From the NCBI GenBank assembly GCA_900553595.1, contig USEC01000025.1, forward strand, positions 1-27,997: a stretch of DNA of 27,997 bases. Direction: 5' to 3'. This stretch comes from an uncultured Prevotella sp. GTDB taxonomy: Bacteria; Bacteroidota; Bacteroidia; Bacteroidales; Bacteroidaceae. Under the pieces are notes generated by a model. That model did not search any database. It was not told the origin of the DNA and saw nothing but the letters and a program-made list of their open reading frames with translations. This document shows, in pieces, positions 16,064 through 22,607 of this stretch. How positions within the stretch are numbered: the first letter of the stretch is position 1; the number at the start of each line of letters is the position of its first letter. The translations under genes were made by a program, and so were the position numbers.

Positions 16064-16765
16064 TTATTCCGAAACGCGTTCTATGTACTTGTCGATTTCA
16101 GAACTCTGTACAAGCTGTGAATTCTGATATTTCTTCTTTATGTCCTGATAAATCTTGAGAGCCTCAGCCTTCTTGTTCTGGCTTTCGAGCAACTCACCTG
16201 CCTGCAAAAGGAATGTAGGAGAAATGCTGTTGTTCACGCCATCAACGCCTTTGTCGTCAGCTATTTCTGCAGCCTTTTTCAATGTGCTGATAGCCTTGTC
16301 CACGTTTCCTGTTTCGGCATAAGCGTTACCCAAAGCAGCTGTTGCAGCCGGGCTTACCAAAGCGTCGCCCTGTGTAGAGTATTTCTCAAGCGAAGCGATA
16401 GCCTCATTCCATTTGCCAAGATTCACATAGCAAAGACCTGCATACAGATTGGCAAGGTTGGCAGCGTCTGTGCCGCTGTAGTCGCTTGCTATCTTTGCGA
16501 AGCCCACGAATCCTGCGCCATCGCCATTAAGAGCCTTGTCGAACATTTCCGAATTGAAATATTCCTGTCCCTTTGCCAAAGCAGTGCTTGCCTTGTCCTC
16601 GCGTGGTCCTGCCACATACTCTCTGTAAGCGAACAGTCCTGCCACAATGATGATGACGGCAGCCACAACGATAAGAATCTGCTTCTTGAATTTGTCGAAG
16701 AATGCTTCAGTTCCATTTTGGGGCTCATTAGCATTACGAGCTCCTAATCCATTTCTATTTTCCAT
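16064..16765 (-). CDS. membrane-anchored tetratricopeptide-repeat protein
   Basis: This 233-residue protein has a short cytoplasmic N-terminus, one transmembrane segment (about 29-46, ILIVVAAVIIIVAGLFAY), and a helical periplasmic region with TPR-like repeats. Examples are LANLYAGLCYVNLGKWNEAI near 125-144 and the following ALGNAYAETGNVDKAI. The layout resembles YfgM-type proteins linked to envelope protein folding, but I assign no exact function. It is the first gene of a two-gene operon with ribH, an arrangement that appears driven by shared transcription rather than pathway. Confidence 0.85.
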   Translation of the reverse strand: MENRNGLGARNANEPQNGTEAFFDKFKKQILIVVAAVIIIVAGLFAYREYVAGPREDKASTALAKGQEYFNSEMFDKALNGDGAGFVGFAKIASDYSGTDAANLANLYAGLCYVNLGKWNEAIASLEKYSTQGDALVSPAATAALGNAYAETGNVDKAISTLKKAAEIADDKGVDGVNNSISPTFLLQAGELLESQNKKAEALKIYQDIKKKYQNSQLVQSSEIDKYIERVSE

Positions 16766-16846
16766 TATTTTTTTGATTTTTTAATTTTCTCATTCTCGTT
16801 GTATTACGCCGTTTTCCTACTTGGAATGGCATAATCAAATGCAGCG

Positions 16847-16878
16847 CAAAATTACGTATTTTATCTCACATATTGAAA
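16847..16878 (-). promoter_or_regulatory. promoter of the TPR-ribH operon
   Basis: On the minus strand TAATTTTG (16847-16854) is preceded, after a 20-base spacer, by TTTC (16875-16878), one mismatch from TTTG. Expected start near 16840, with about a 75-nt leader. Confidence 0.6.
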
Positions 16879-16893
16879 TATATTCCCACTTTT

Positions 16894-16925
16894 TTTGTTT
16901 TAAAACAATAAAACATTTAACTTTG
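16894..16925 (+). promoter_or_regulatory. Bacteroidetes-type promoter of recF
   Basis: TTTG (16894-16897), a 20-base spacer and TAACTTTG (16918-16925) match the consensus exactly. Expected start near 16932, about 50 nt before the ATG at 16982. It is divergent from the TPR-ribH promoter. Confidence 0.78.
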
Positions 16926-16981
16926 CATGACCGAAAGCACTTTGAGTGCAGACATTTATAATATGTTGCAAACATTTAGTT

Positions 16982-18091
16982 ATGATCTTAAATAAAATCT
17001 CAATCATCAATTTCAAGAACATCAAAGAAGCGACTTTGGAACTTTCGCCCAAAATGAATTGCTTCATAGGTCATAACGGGGAAGGCAAGACCAACTTCCT
17101 TGATGCAGTGTATTACCTTTCCTTCTGCCACAGTTCATTCAACCCTATCGACTCGCAAATAATAACCCATGACAAGGATTTCTTTGTGATTGACGGCGTT
17201 TACGACACTGAAAACGGCGATACCACAGACATTTACTGCGGTATGAAACGCGGCACAAAAAAGCATTTCAAGCGCGACAAGAAGGAATACAAGCGTCTGG
17301 CGCAACACATCGGACTCATCCCCCTTATCTTCGTATCACCCTACGACACTTCGCTCATAGCCGGCGGCAGCGAGGAAAGGCGCCGGCTCATGGATGTGGT
17401 AATTTCACAATACGACCACAACTACCTCGAAGCCCTTACCAACTACAACAAGGCATTGCAGCAGCGCAATTCGCTTCTGAAGATGGAGAACGAACCCGAC
17501 GCCATGCTTCTTGACATCTGGGAGAGGGAGATGGCACGCCACGGAACGACCATCTACAACGCACGCGAATCGTTTGTAAATCAGCTGATTCCGGTTTTCC
17601 AGAACATTTACAACCATATTTCCGACAACCATGAGAGCGTGTCGCTACGCTATGTGTCGCATGCCCAGCGTGGCGACCTGCTCGATGTAATACAACGCGA
17701 CCGTTTCCGCGACCGTGCCGTAGGCTATTCGCTTCACGGCGTGCATCGCGACGACCTTGAAATGCTGCTCGACGGCTATCAGATGAAGCGCGAAGGAAGC
17801 CAAGGTCAAAACAAAACCTTCGTTCTTGCGCTGAAGCTTGCACAGTTCGACTTTCTCAAACGCACCGCCTCCAACACCACACCCATGCTGCTGCTTGACG
17901 ACATTTTCGACAAGCTCGACGCACACCGTGTGGAGCAAATCGTGCAACTCGTCTCCGGTTCCGACTTCGGACAAATATTCATCACCGACACCAACCGCGA
18001 CCATCTCGACCAAATATTGAAGAATGTATCGTTCGACTACAAGCTGTTCAATGTCTCCAACGGTGAAATAAAAGAAAAAGAACATGTTTAG
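16982..18091 (+). CDS. recF: DNA replication and repair protein RecF
   Basis: RecF is an SMC-like ATPase that helps load RecA at single-strand gaps with RecO and RecR. The protein is 369 residues, normal for the family. Walker A is GHNGEGKT at 30-37. The ABC signature SQGQNK begins at Ser273. Walker B is LLLDD with Asp306-Asp307, followed by the D-loop region FDKLD. The chosen ATG begins MILNKISIINFKNI, the expected first strand. The frame is open to a GTG at 16946, but that would add 12 residues that do not look like RecF. The stop overlaps the DUF721 start by 8 bp, indicating translational coupling. No dnaA or dnaN lies beside it. Confidence 0.95.
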   Translation: MILNKISIINFKNIKEATLELSPKMNCFIGHNGEGKTNFLDAVYYLSFCHSSFNPIDSQIITHDKDFFVIDGVYDTENGDTTDIYCGMKRGTKKHFKRDKKEYKRLAQHIGLIPLIFVSPYDTSLIAGGSEERRRLMDVVISQYDHNYLEALTNYNKALQQRNSLLKMENEPDAMLLDIWEREMARHGTTIYNARESFVNQLIPVFQNIYNHISDNHESVSLRYVSHAQRGDLLDVIQRDRFRDRAVGYSLHGVHRDDLEMLLDGYQMKREGSQGQNKTFVLALKLAQFDFLKRTASNTTPMLLLDDIFDKLDAHRVEQIVQLVSGSDFGQIFITDTNRDHLDQILKNVSFDYKLFNVSNGEIKEKEHV

Positions 18092-18374
18092 ACGCGAAGT
18101 GAAATCCATCTCCGAACTTCTGAATGCCTATCTGCGACAGGAAGGTTTGGAGGTTCCTCTGTTACAAAAACGCCTCATCGACTCCTGGGAGAAAGTCGTG
18201 GGCAAGACCGTGGCAAGCTATACCGGCAACAAGGACATAAGAAACCAGACTCTATATGTCAAGATTCTAAACCCTGCATTACGCCAGGATCTTTCAATGA
18301 TGCGCACGCAACTCGTCAAACGCCTCAATGCCGAAGTAGGTTCATGTGTCATTGCTGATGTACGCATCTATTGA
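18084..18374 (+). CDS. DUF721 family protein
   Basis: This 96-residue protein belongs to DUF721 (DciA-like), commonly found directly behind recF in Bacteroidetes. Motifs visible are SISELLNAYLRQEGLEVPL at 8-26, the SWEKVVGKTVASYT region at 34-47, and YVKILNPALRQDLSMMRTQL at 58-77. In other bacteria DciA recruits or loads the replicative helicase DnaB; whether this short form does so is inference. It overlaps recF by 8 bp. No terminator is evident between its stop and the tRNA terminator. Confidence 0.85.
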   Translation: MFRREVKSISELLNAYLRQEGLEVPLLQKRLIDSWEKVVGKTVASYTGNKDIRNQTLYVKILNPALRQDLSMMRTQLVKRLNAEVGSCVIADVRIY

Positions 18375-18491
18375 TGCAGCAAAAGCAAAGGCATAATAAA
18401 ATAAAGACTGACAACAGTACAGCAGGTAATGATCTGATTCTTATCGAGTTTCAGCAACTTCCTGCCAACTTTACTTTTATCACTTTCACAT

Positions 18492-18543
18492 AAAAAAAGA
18501 ACTTGCAGACACCGACAACCTTTATTGCCATGCCTGCAAGTTC
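18492..18543 (-). terminator. intrinsic terminator of tRNA-Ser
   Basis: On the minus strand, 10-bp perfect arms (18534-18543 with 18499-18508) enclose a 25-base loop and are followed by a T7 run (plus-strand A tract 18492-18498). It starts 9 bp after the tRNA 3' end. Confidence 0.8.
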
Positions 18544-18551
18544 ATCTCTTG

Positions 18552-18640
18552 CGGAAGATGAGGGATTCAAACCCCCGATACCCGGAAAAGGGTATACCGG
18601 ATTTCGAGTCCAGCGCATTCGATCACTCTGCCAATCTTCC
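18552..18640 (-). tRNA. tRNA-Ser(CGA)
   Basis: An 89-nt class II tRNA. The acceptor arms GGAAGAT and ATCTTCC pair perfectly, with discriminator G at 18552. The anticodon stem CTGGA/TCCGG encloses loop CTCGAAA with anticodon CGA (18604-18606), reading UCG. A long variable arm is present (TACCC/GGGTA with a short loop), as expected for serine. The T arm reads GGGGGTTTGAATCCCTC (TTTGAAT loop with flanking stem). The 3' CCA is not encoded. It is a single-gene unit with its own promoter and terminator. No integrase or att duplication is next to it. Confidence 0.96.
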
Positions 18641-18653
18641 TCTTTTCGGGACG

Positions 18654-18684
18654 CAAAGGTAGCAATATTATTTTTAACGACAAA
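18654..18684 (-). promoter_or_regulatory. promoter of tRNA-Ser
   Basis: On the minus strand TTTG (18681-18684), a 19-base spacer and TACCTTTG (18654-18661) match the consensus exactly. Predicted transcription starts about 8 nt before the mature tRNA 5' end. Confidence 0.8.
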
Positions 18685-18754
18685 ATAATTCGTCGTTTTT
18701 TTCTTACCGTCTGCTTTTTCATGTCAAAATCACCGCTTACACAAATCTTTTTAC

Positions 18755-18762
18755 TACTTTTG
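18755..18762 (+). promoter_or_regulatory. possible -7 box at the start of the glycosyltransferase operon
   Basis: TACTTTTG matches TAnnTTTG and ends only 4 bases before the ATG at 18767. Used as a promoter it would give a leaderless or nearly leaderless mRNA. No TTTG lies at the -33 distance, so support is partial. Confidence 0.35.
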
Positions 18763-18766
18763 TAAC

Positions 18767-19693
18767 ATGAAAATCTCTGTCATCATACCCGTCTTTCGTG
18801 TCGAACGCACCATTAAAAGGTGTGTCGATAGCGTCTTACGACAGACATTTACCGATTGGGAAATGATTCTTGTAGATGACGGTTCCGACGACAACTCCCC
18901 TCAGATGTGCGACTCGTATGCTTCCACCGACTGCCGCATACGCGTCATACACCAGCCTAACAAGGGGCTTGGCGCAGCACGCAACAGCGGCATATATGCG
19001 GCGGAAGGCGAATGTCTGATGTTTCTTGACTCCGACGATGCCCTGCATCCCGACACATTCATGCACCTTTCCGACATCATGGAGCGGCACGAGGAATACG
19101 ACTTCGTGGAATTTCCCATTTTCCAGTATTACGGCAACGCCCCACGGCAGAGTCTGCTCTCCTTCCCCCCACAGACATTCACCGATAAATGGGACTACTG
19201 GTTCAACGCCAACGCCTACCAGCACTCCTACGCCTGCAACAAGATTTTCCGTGCAAGAGTGTTCAGCGACATACGCTTCCGCGAGGGAAAGAAGTTTGAA
19301 GACCTCCACACCCTCCCCCACATCCTTAATGTCTGCTCACAATTTGCCACCACCGACAAGGGACTTTACTATTATTACGACAACGACGACGGCATCACCG
19401 CCACTGCCGGCAAAGGGCTTTCCGACCTTCTTGAAGGCCACATACATGTCTTGCGCGACTCACTCGGCTGGCAACGCCCTGCAAACATCAGCCGCAAAGC
19501 CTTCGGGACATACTACGCCCATGTCGTGAACATACAGATGGATGTAAGCGAAAGATGCGGCAACGAAAGCATCTTTCTGCCCGTCCTGCCCTACTGGAAC
19601 ACTACCAAACTCATAATCATGCACATCGTCGGCATGAAAACACTTTGCAAACTTAACAAAACATTTCACAGAATATGGAGAAACAGCCACTGA
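18767..19693 (+). CDS. glycosyltransferase family 2 protein
   Basis: This 308-residue GT-A fold glycosyltransferase has an N-terminal nucleotide-sugar site: SVIIPVF at 4-10, DDGSDD beginning at Asp37, NKGLGAARNSG at 65-75, and the metal-binding DxD in LDSDD (Asp88-Asp91). The C-terminal part (about 200-308) carries the acceptor region and ends in basic, hydrophobic helices that may touch the membrane. It uses an NDP-sugar to extend a cell-surface glycan (family knowledge); donor and acceptor are unknown. It is the first gene of a + strand operon and overlaps the next gene by 19 bp. Confidence 0.9.
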   Translation: MKISVIIPVFRVERTIKRCVDSVLRQTFTDWEMILVDDGSDDNSPQMCDSYASTDCRIRVIHQPNKGLGAARNSGIYAAEGECLMFLDSDDALHPDTFMHLSDIMERHEEYDFVEFPIFQYYGNAPRQSLLSFPPQTFTDKWDYWFNANAYQHSYACNKIFRARVFSDIRFREGKKFEDLHTLPHILNVCSQFATTDKGLYYYYDNDDGITATAGKGLSDLLEGHIHVLRDSLGWQRPANISRKAFGTYYAHVVNIQMDVSERCGNESIFLPVLPYWNTTKLIIMHIVGMKTLCKLNKTFHRIWRNSH

Positions 19694-20616
19694 TAAGTTT
19701 CATCATCACCGCATACAACATCCATGCCGAACTGCTCATTGAATGTATCAAGAGCATTCTCGCCATGTCGCTGAGCGCACACGAACGTGAGATAATAGTC
19801 GTCGATGACGGTTCGCAGACGCCTGCAATCGCCACAATAGGCAACCTCGCCGACGAAATCATTTACATACGACAGCGCAACCAAGGTCTATCCGCCGCTC
19901 GCAACACGGGTATGAAGATGGCTTCGGGCAAATACATACAGTTCGTCGATGGCGACGACAAACTCATCCGTGCCCCTTATGAGCACTGTCTTGACATTGC
20001 CCGCTACCACAACCCGGACATTGTGCTCTTCCGTGAGACCACCTCACTGTCGGCAGAGACACCTTTCACCTACGACGGTCCCATTACCGGCAGCAGCTAT
20101 ATGCGCGATAACAACCTGCGTGCCTCGGCATGCGGCTATCTCTTCGAGAAGACAATGGCAGGGCAACTGAGATTCACATCGGGCTTGCTGCACGAGGATG
20201 AAGAGTTCACACCACAACTTTTTCTTCGCTCCGAACGCCTCTACTCCACTGACGCCGAGGCCTACTTCTACCGCCAGCGCGAGGGTTCCATAATGAATGC
20301 TACCAACAGCGAGCACACAAAGAAACGCCTTGACGACATGGAACATATCCTCTACCGCCTGCAAGGTCTCGTTGTTCCGGAAAGCGACCTGCCTGCTATC
20401 AACCGCCGCATAGCCCAACTCACCATGGACTATCTGTACAATGTCATTAAACTCACACGCAGCAAGCGTACGCTTAACGAGACTATCAACCGTCTGAGTA
20501 GCAAAGGGCTATTCCCTTTACCCGACAAAGACTACACGACGAAATACAAATACTTCAGGAAGATGATGAACAACAAATACACGCGTCAGCTTCTTTTCAT
20601 GGCAATAAAACGATGA
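19675..20616 (+). CDS. glycosyltransferase family 2 protein
   Basis: This 313-residue second GT-A glycosyltransferase shows SFIITAYN at 8-15, VVDDGSQ with Asp44-Asp45, NQGLSAARNTGM at 69-80, and the DxD variant VDGDD (Asp92, Asp94, Asp95). The helical C-terminus is distinct from that of the preceding enzyme, so the pair is not a recent duplication. Its start lies inside the upstream coding sequence (19 bp overlap) and its stop overlaps the next start in ATGA, so all three are translationally coupled. Likely role: addition of one sugar in lipopolysaccharide or exopolysaccharide assembly (inference). Confidence 0.9.
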   Translation: MEKQPLISFIITAYNIHAELLIECIKSILAMSLSAHEREIIVVDDGSQTPAIATIGNLADEIIYIRQRNQGLSAARNTGMKMASGKYIQFVDGDDKLIRAPYEHCLDIARYHNPDIVLFRETTSLSAETPFTYDGPITGSSYMRDNNLRASACGYLFEKTMAGQLRFTSGLLHEDEEFTPQLFLRSERLYSTDAEAYFYRQREGSIMNATNSEHTKKRLDDMEHILYRLQGLVVPESDLPAINRRIAQLTMDYLYNVIKLTRSKRTLNETINRLSSKGLFPLPDKDYTTKYKYFRKMMNNKYTRQLLFMAIKR

Positions 20617-21716
20617 AAATACTGCTCTTCGGCGAATACAGCAACGTGCACTGGACCCTTGCCGAGGGATTGAGAGCCCTCGGTCATGAAGTGACAGTCG
20701 TGTCCAACGGCGATTTCTGGAAAGACTATCCGCGCGACATCGACCTCACACGCAAGCCGACACGCCTTGGCGGACTCGCCTACATCGTCCGTCTGCTCCG
20801 CATCATGCCCAGTCTGAGGGGCTACGACATCGTGCAGATTATCAATCCTATGTTCGTGGAACTGAAGGCACGATGGATAAAGCCCATCTACAACTATCTG
20901 CGACGCAACAACAAGTGCATGGTGATGTGTGCCTTCGGCATGGACTACTACTGGGTGAGCACCTGCTGCGACGCAAAGACATTCCGCTACAGCGACTTCA
21001 ACATGGGCAGCCGTCTCCGCACCAATGCCGATGCCATGAAAGAGCGTGCCGACTGGCTCTCGACGACAAAAGAGCGCGTAAACAGGCACATCGCCCACGA
21101 CTGCGACGCCATTGTAGCAGGACTCTACGAATACTGGCGGTGCTACGAGCCGCACTTCCCCGACAAGACACAGTTCATCCCCTTCCCCATAAAATGCAGC
21201 AAAGCCCCAATACGGAGCGGGCATACCGACAGCCGTATAAAGCTTTTCATTGGCATCAACCGCAAACGAAGCGAATACAAAGGCACCGACATAATGCTGC
21301 GCGCCGCACAGGATATAGAGAAGAAGTACAGCGACCGGGTGCAGCTCATTGTCGCCGAATCGGTGCCATTCAGCACTTACTGCGAGATGATGGAAGGCTC
21401 CGACGCCATCCTCGACCAACTTTACAGCTACACGCCTGCCATGAATTCGCTGCAAGCAATGAGTCGCGGCATAATTAATATAGGTGGCGGCGAAGAGGAA
21501 AACTACGAAATAATAGGCGAAACGACATTGCGCCCCATCATCAATGTGCGCCCCACCTACGACAGCGTGTATGAAGCGTTGCAACGGTTGGTTACCCATC
21601 CTGAAGACATTGCGACACTCAGGCAGCAAAGCATGAAGTACATAAAAAAACACCATGACCACATAAAGGTGGCGAAGTCGTACGAAGCATTGTATGCCAA
21701 GTTGTTACAACGCTGA
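20613..21716 (+). CDS. GT-B fold glycosyltransferase (family 4-like)
   Basis: This 367-residue glycosyltransferase has two Rossmann-like halves. The N-terminal half opens MKILLFGEYSNVHWTLAEGL and continues LGHEVTVVSNG (about 28-38). The C-terminal half has the donor-site region LIVAESVPFSTYCEMM near 246-261 and PAMNSLQAMSRGIINIGG near 275-292, matching the family 4 stretch where a Glu usually precedes the SLEAMA-like motif. The usual acidic pair (E-x7-E) is not clear: Asn278 occupies one expected position. It is the last gene of the three-gene operon and is followed by a terminator. The operon lacks flippase and polymerase genes, so it is probably one part of a larger dispersed glycan pathway. 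Confidence 0.8.
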   Translation: MKILLFGEYSNVHWTLAEGLRALGHEVTVVSNGDFWKDYPRDIDLTRKPTRLGGLAYIVRLLRIMPSLRGYDIVQIINPMFVELKARWIKPIYNYLRRNNKCMVMCAFGMDYYWVSTCCDAKTFRYSDFNMGSRLRTNADAMKERADWLSTTKERVNRHIAHDCDAIVAGLYEYWRCYEPHFPDKTQFIPFPIKCSKAPIRSGHTDSRIKLFIGINRKRSEYKGTDIMLRAAQDIEKKYSDRVQLIVAESVPFSTYCEMMEGSDAILDQLYSYTPAMNSLQAMSRGIINIGGGEEENYEIIGETTLRPIINVRPTYDSVYEALQRLVTHPEDIATLRQQSMKYIKKHHDHIKVAKSYEALYAKLLQR

Positions 21717-21741
21717 ATCCAACACTTTACGAATCCATTTC

Positions 21742-21780
21742 CAAAGAAGCCTTGTTTGCACCACGAACAAGGCTTCTTTG
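21742..21780 (+). terminator. terminator of the glycosyltransferase operon
   Basis: A perfect 15-bp stem (21742-21756 with 21766-21780) and a 9-base loop lie 25 bp after the last glycosyltransferase stop. There is no long T tract beyond the stem. The arm CAAGGCTTCTTT is repeated 22 bp later (21790-21801), and a 7-bp palindrome AAACAAG-A-CTTGTTT follows at 21809-21823, so the site may hold more than a terminator. Confidence 0.7.
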
Positions 21781-21852
21781 CGTTGCAACCAAGGCTTCTT
21801 TTGCCTGTAAACAAGACTTGTTTGTAAATCAGCCGGATTTATTTGCCTGATT

Positions 21853-21905
21853 TTACCGTTTATCCCAAATCGGTCATTAAACCCAAATCTAATGACCCAT
21901 TTGGG
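21853..21905 (-). repeat. dispersed intergenic sequence, copy 2, with 16-bp inverted repeat
   Basis: Arms 21864-21879 and 21890-21905 are complementary at 15 of 16 positions around a 10-base loop and include CCCAAAT and GTCATTA blocks. On the minus strand the block TAATGACCGATTTGGG resembles 11064-11080. The word GATTTGGGTTTAA (minus 21889-21877) is identical to 11073-11085. Confidence 0.5.
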
Positions 21906-21934
21906 GCTAATGTTGCAGTCTGAGCAATATATAT

Positions 21935-22134
21935 GAGGTTGAGCGTCTCGCTCGACAACATTAATTGACGAGATAGCCTCCGCCGAAAGTTAAGGGAACT
22001 TAGCGGATATATGCAAAGTTTGTCACAAATAATAGTAATGTCCGATAACTTCCGATTACTTCCATCCGTCGCAGACGGATTAACTTCCACTAACTTCTGT
22101 TTGCTTTGTGTTGTCGAGCGAGACGCTCGACCTC
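21935..22134. repeat. about 200-bp element with 26-bp inverted terminal repeats (MITE-like)
   Basis: The ends 21935-21960 and 22109-22134 are inverted repeats matching at 25 of 26 positions. Each end is itself a short hairpin (right end: GTCGAGCG-AGA-CGCTCGAC). The interior is non-coding, with a hairpin TCCGTC-GCA-GACGGA near 22067-22081 and repeats of TAACTTCC/ATTACTTCC. No target-site duplication is obvious and no transposase is present. A non-autonomous mobile element is one reading; a structured regulatory element is another. Confidence 0.5.
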
Positions 22135-22310
22135 CTATCGTTGATTCATGCTTTTATTGATTATCATATAAAAATGGAATCTGTGCTATATCGACAAAGC
22201 CGCCAAATTTGCACTATTTTTGTACGATATGTGAGCTTGTCAAAATGACTGACACGAAAAAAATATAAAAAAAAACTGTTCACAACACGGCAACTTTCAG
22301 AAAAAATGTT
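22135..22310. other. AT-rich non-coding stretch before the candidate RNA gene
   Basis: No gene is visible. TATTTTTG at 22215-22222 fits the -7 form but has no -33 partner. A short inverted repeat GTCA-AAA-TGAC lies at about 22236-22246. A/T runs at 22259-22275 precede the -7 box of the candidate RNA. Confidence 0.5.
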
Positions 22311-22318
22311 TATATTTG
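22311..22318 (+). promoter_or_regulatory. -7 box of the candidate structured RNA
   Basis: TATATTTG fits TAnnTTTG. No TTTG sits 19-21 bases upstream. Expected start near 22325, inside a 16-base palindrome GTCATTA-CT-TAATGAC (22323-22338) that may be an operator. Confidence 0.5.
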
Positions 22319-22324
22319 CCCCGT

Positions 22325-22566
22325 CATTACTTAATGACAGACATATTTAGGGAGCAACAATGCTTTGTTCTTGCTAAGAATCTGGACAATTCGCAGCACA
22401 CGAGAATAAAGGATGGAGTTGTTTGCCCGGTGTATGTATTATAGCATCCATCCCATCATGGTGGGATGGGTCACTATATACTATCACTTGGTGTGAACTG
22501 GTCATTCTTTGTGTGCAGGCAGTCCAGAGCCTTTAGCGAAGAATGAGATGGGTTCGCACCTTTTTT
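22325..22566 (+). ncRNA. candidate rod-shaped structured RNA, 6S-like
   Basis: The transcript folds by eye into one long interrupted helix. From outside in: 22351-22358 with 22552-22560; 22368-22377 with 22533-22543 (10 bp, one bulge); 22381-22387 with 22522-22528 (7 bp, perfect); 22396-22407 with 22504-22516 (12 bp, one bulge); 22417-22420 with 22496-22499; 22426-22432 with 22485-22491; 22436-22444 with 22474-22481 (8 bp, one bulge); and the tip 22448-22455 with 22462-22469 (8 bp, 6-base loop). An asymmetric bubble lies at 22408-22416/22500-22503. The 5' and 3' ends pair immediately before a T6 tract (22561-22566), as in a terminator. Overall shape, size (about 220-240 nt) and central bubble recall 6S RNA, which binds RNA polymerase; identity is inference. 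It could instead be a leader of the downstream gene. Confidence 0.65.
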
Positions 22567-22607
22567 ATGTTCACGCGAATAATACTAACCGGCAAAATTT
22601 CATGACT

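Noticed and set aside
16946..16981. GTG start extending RecF by 12 residues
   Set aside because: RecF proteins begin at the first strand (MILNKISIINFKNI). The ATG at 16982 fits this and lies about 50 nt after a consensus promoter.
18552..18640. tRNA-Ser as an integration site of a genomic island
   Set aside because: No integrase and no repeat of the tRNA 3' end is seen; the gene keeps its own promoter and terminator.
20586..21662. Long antisense open frame (358 codons) opposite the third glycosyltransferase
   Set aside because: It mirrors codon bias of the real gene on the other strand and has no recognisable domain. Similar shadows lie opposite trkH (5418-5939) and the rhamnosidase (8384-9307).
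22434..22496. 20-codon open frame (MYYSIHPIMVGW...) as a leader peptide
   Set aside because: It coincides with the apical helices of the RNA rod, whose base pairing explains the sequence better. No ribosome-binding signal is seen.
22509..22607. TTG start extending the unknown protein upstream
   Set aside because: It would translate through the 3' arm and T6 tract of the structured RNA, and no residues there look protein-like. ATG at 22602 or 22608 is better.
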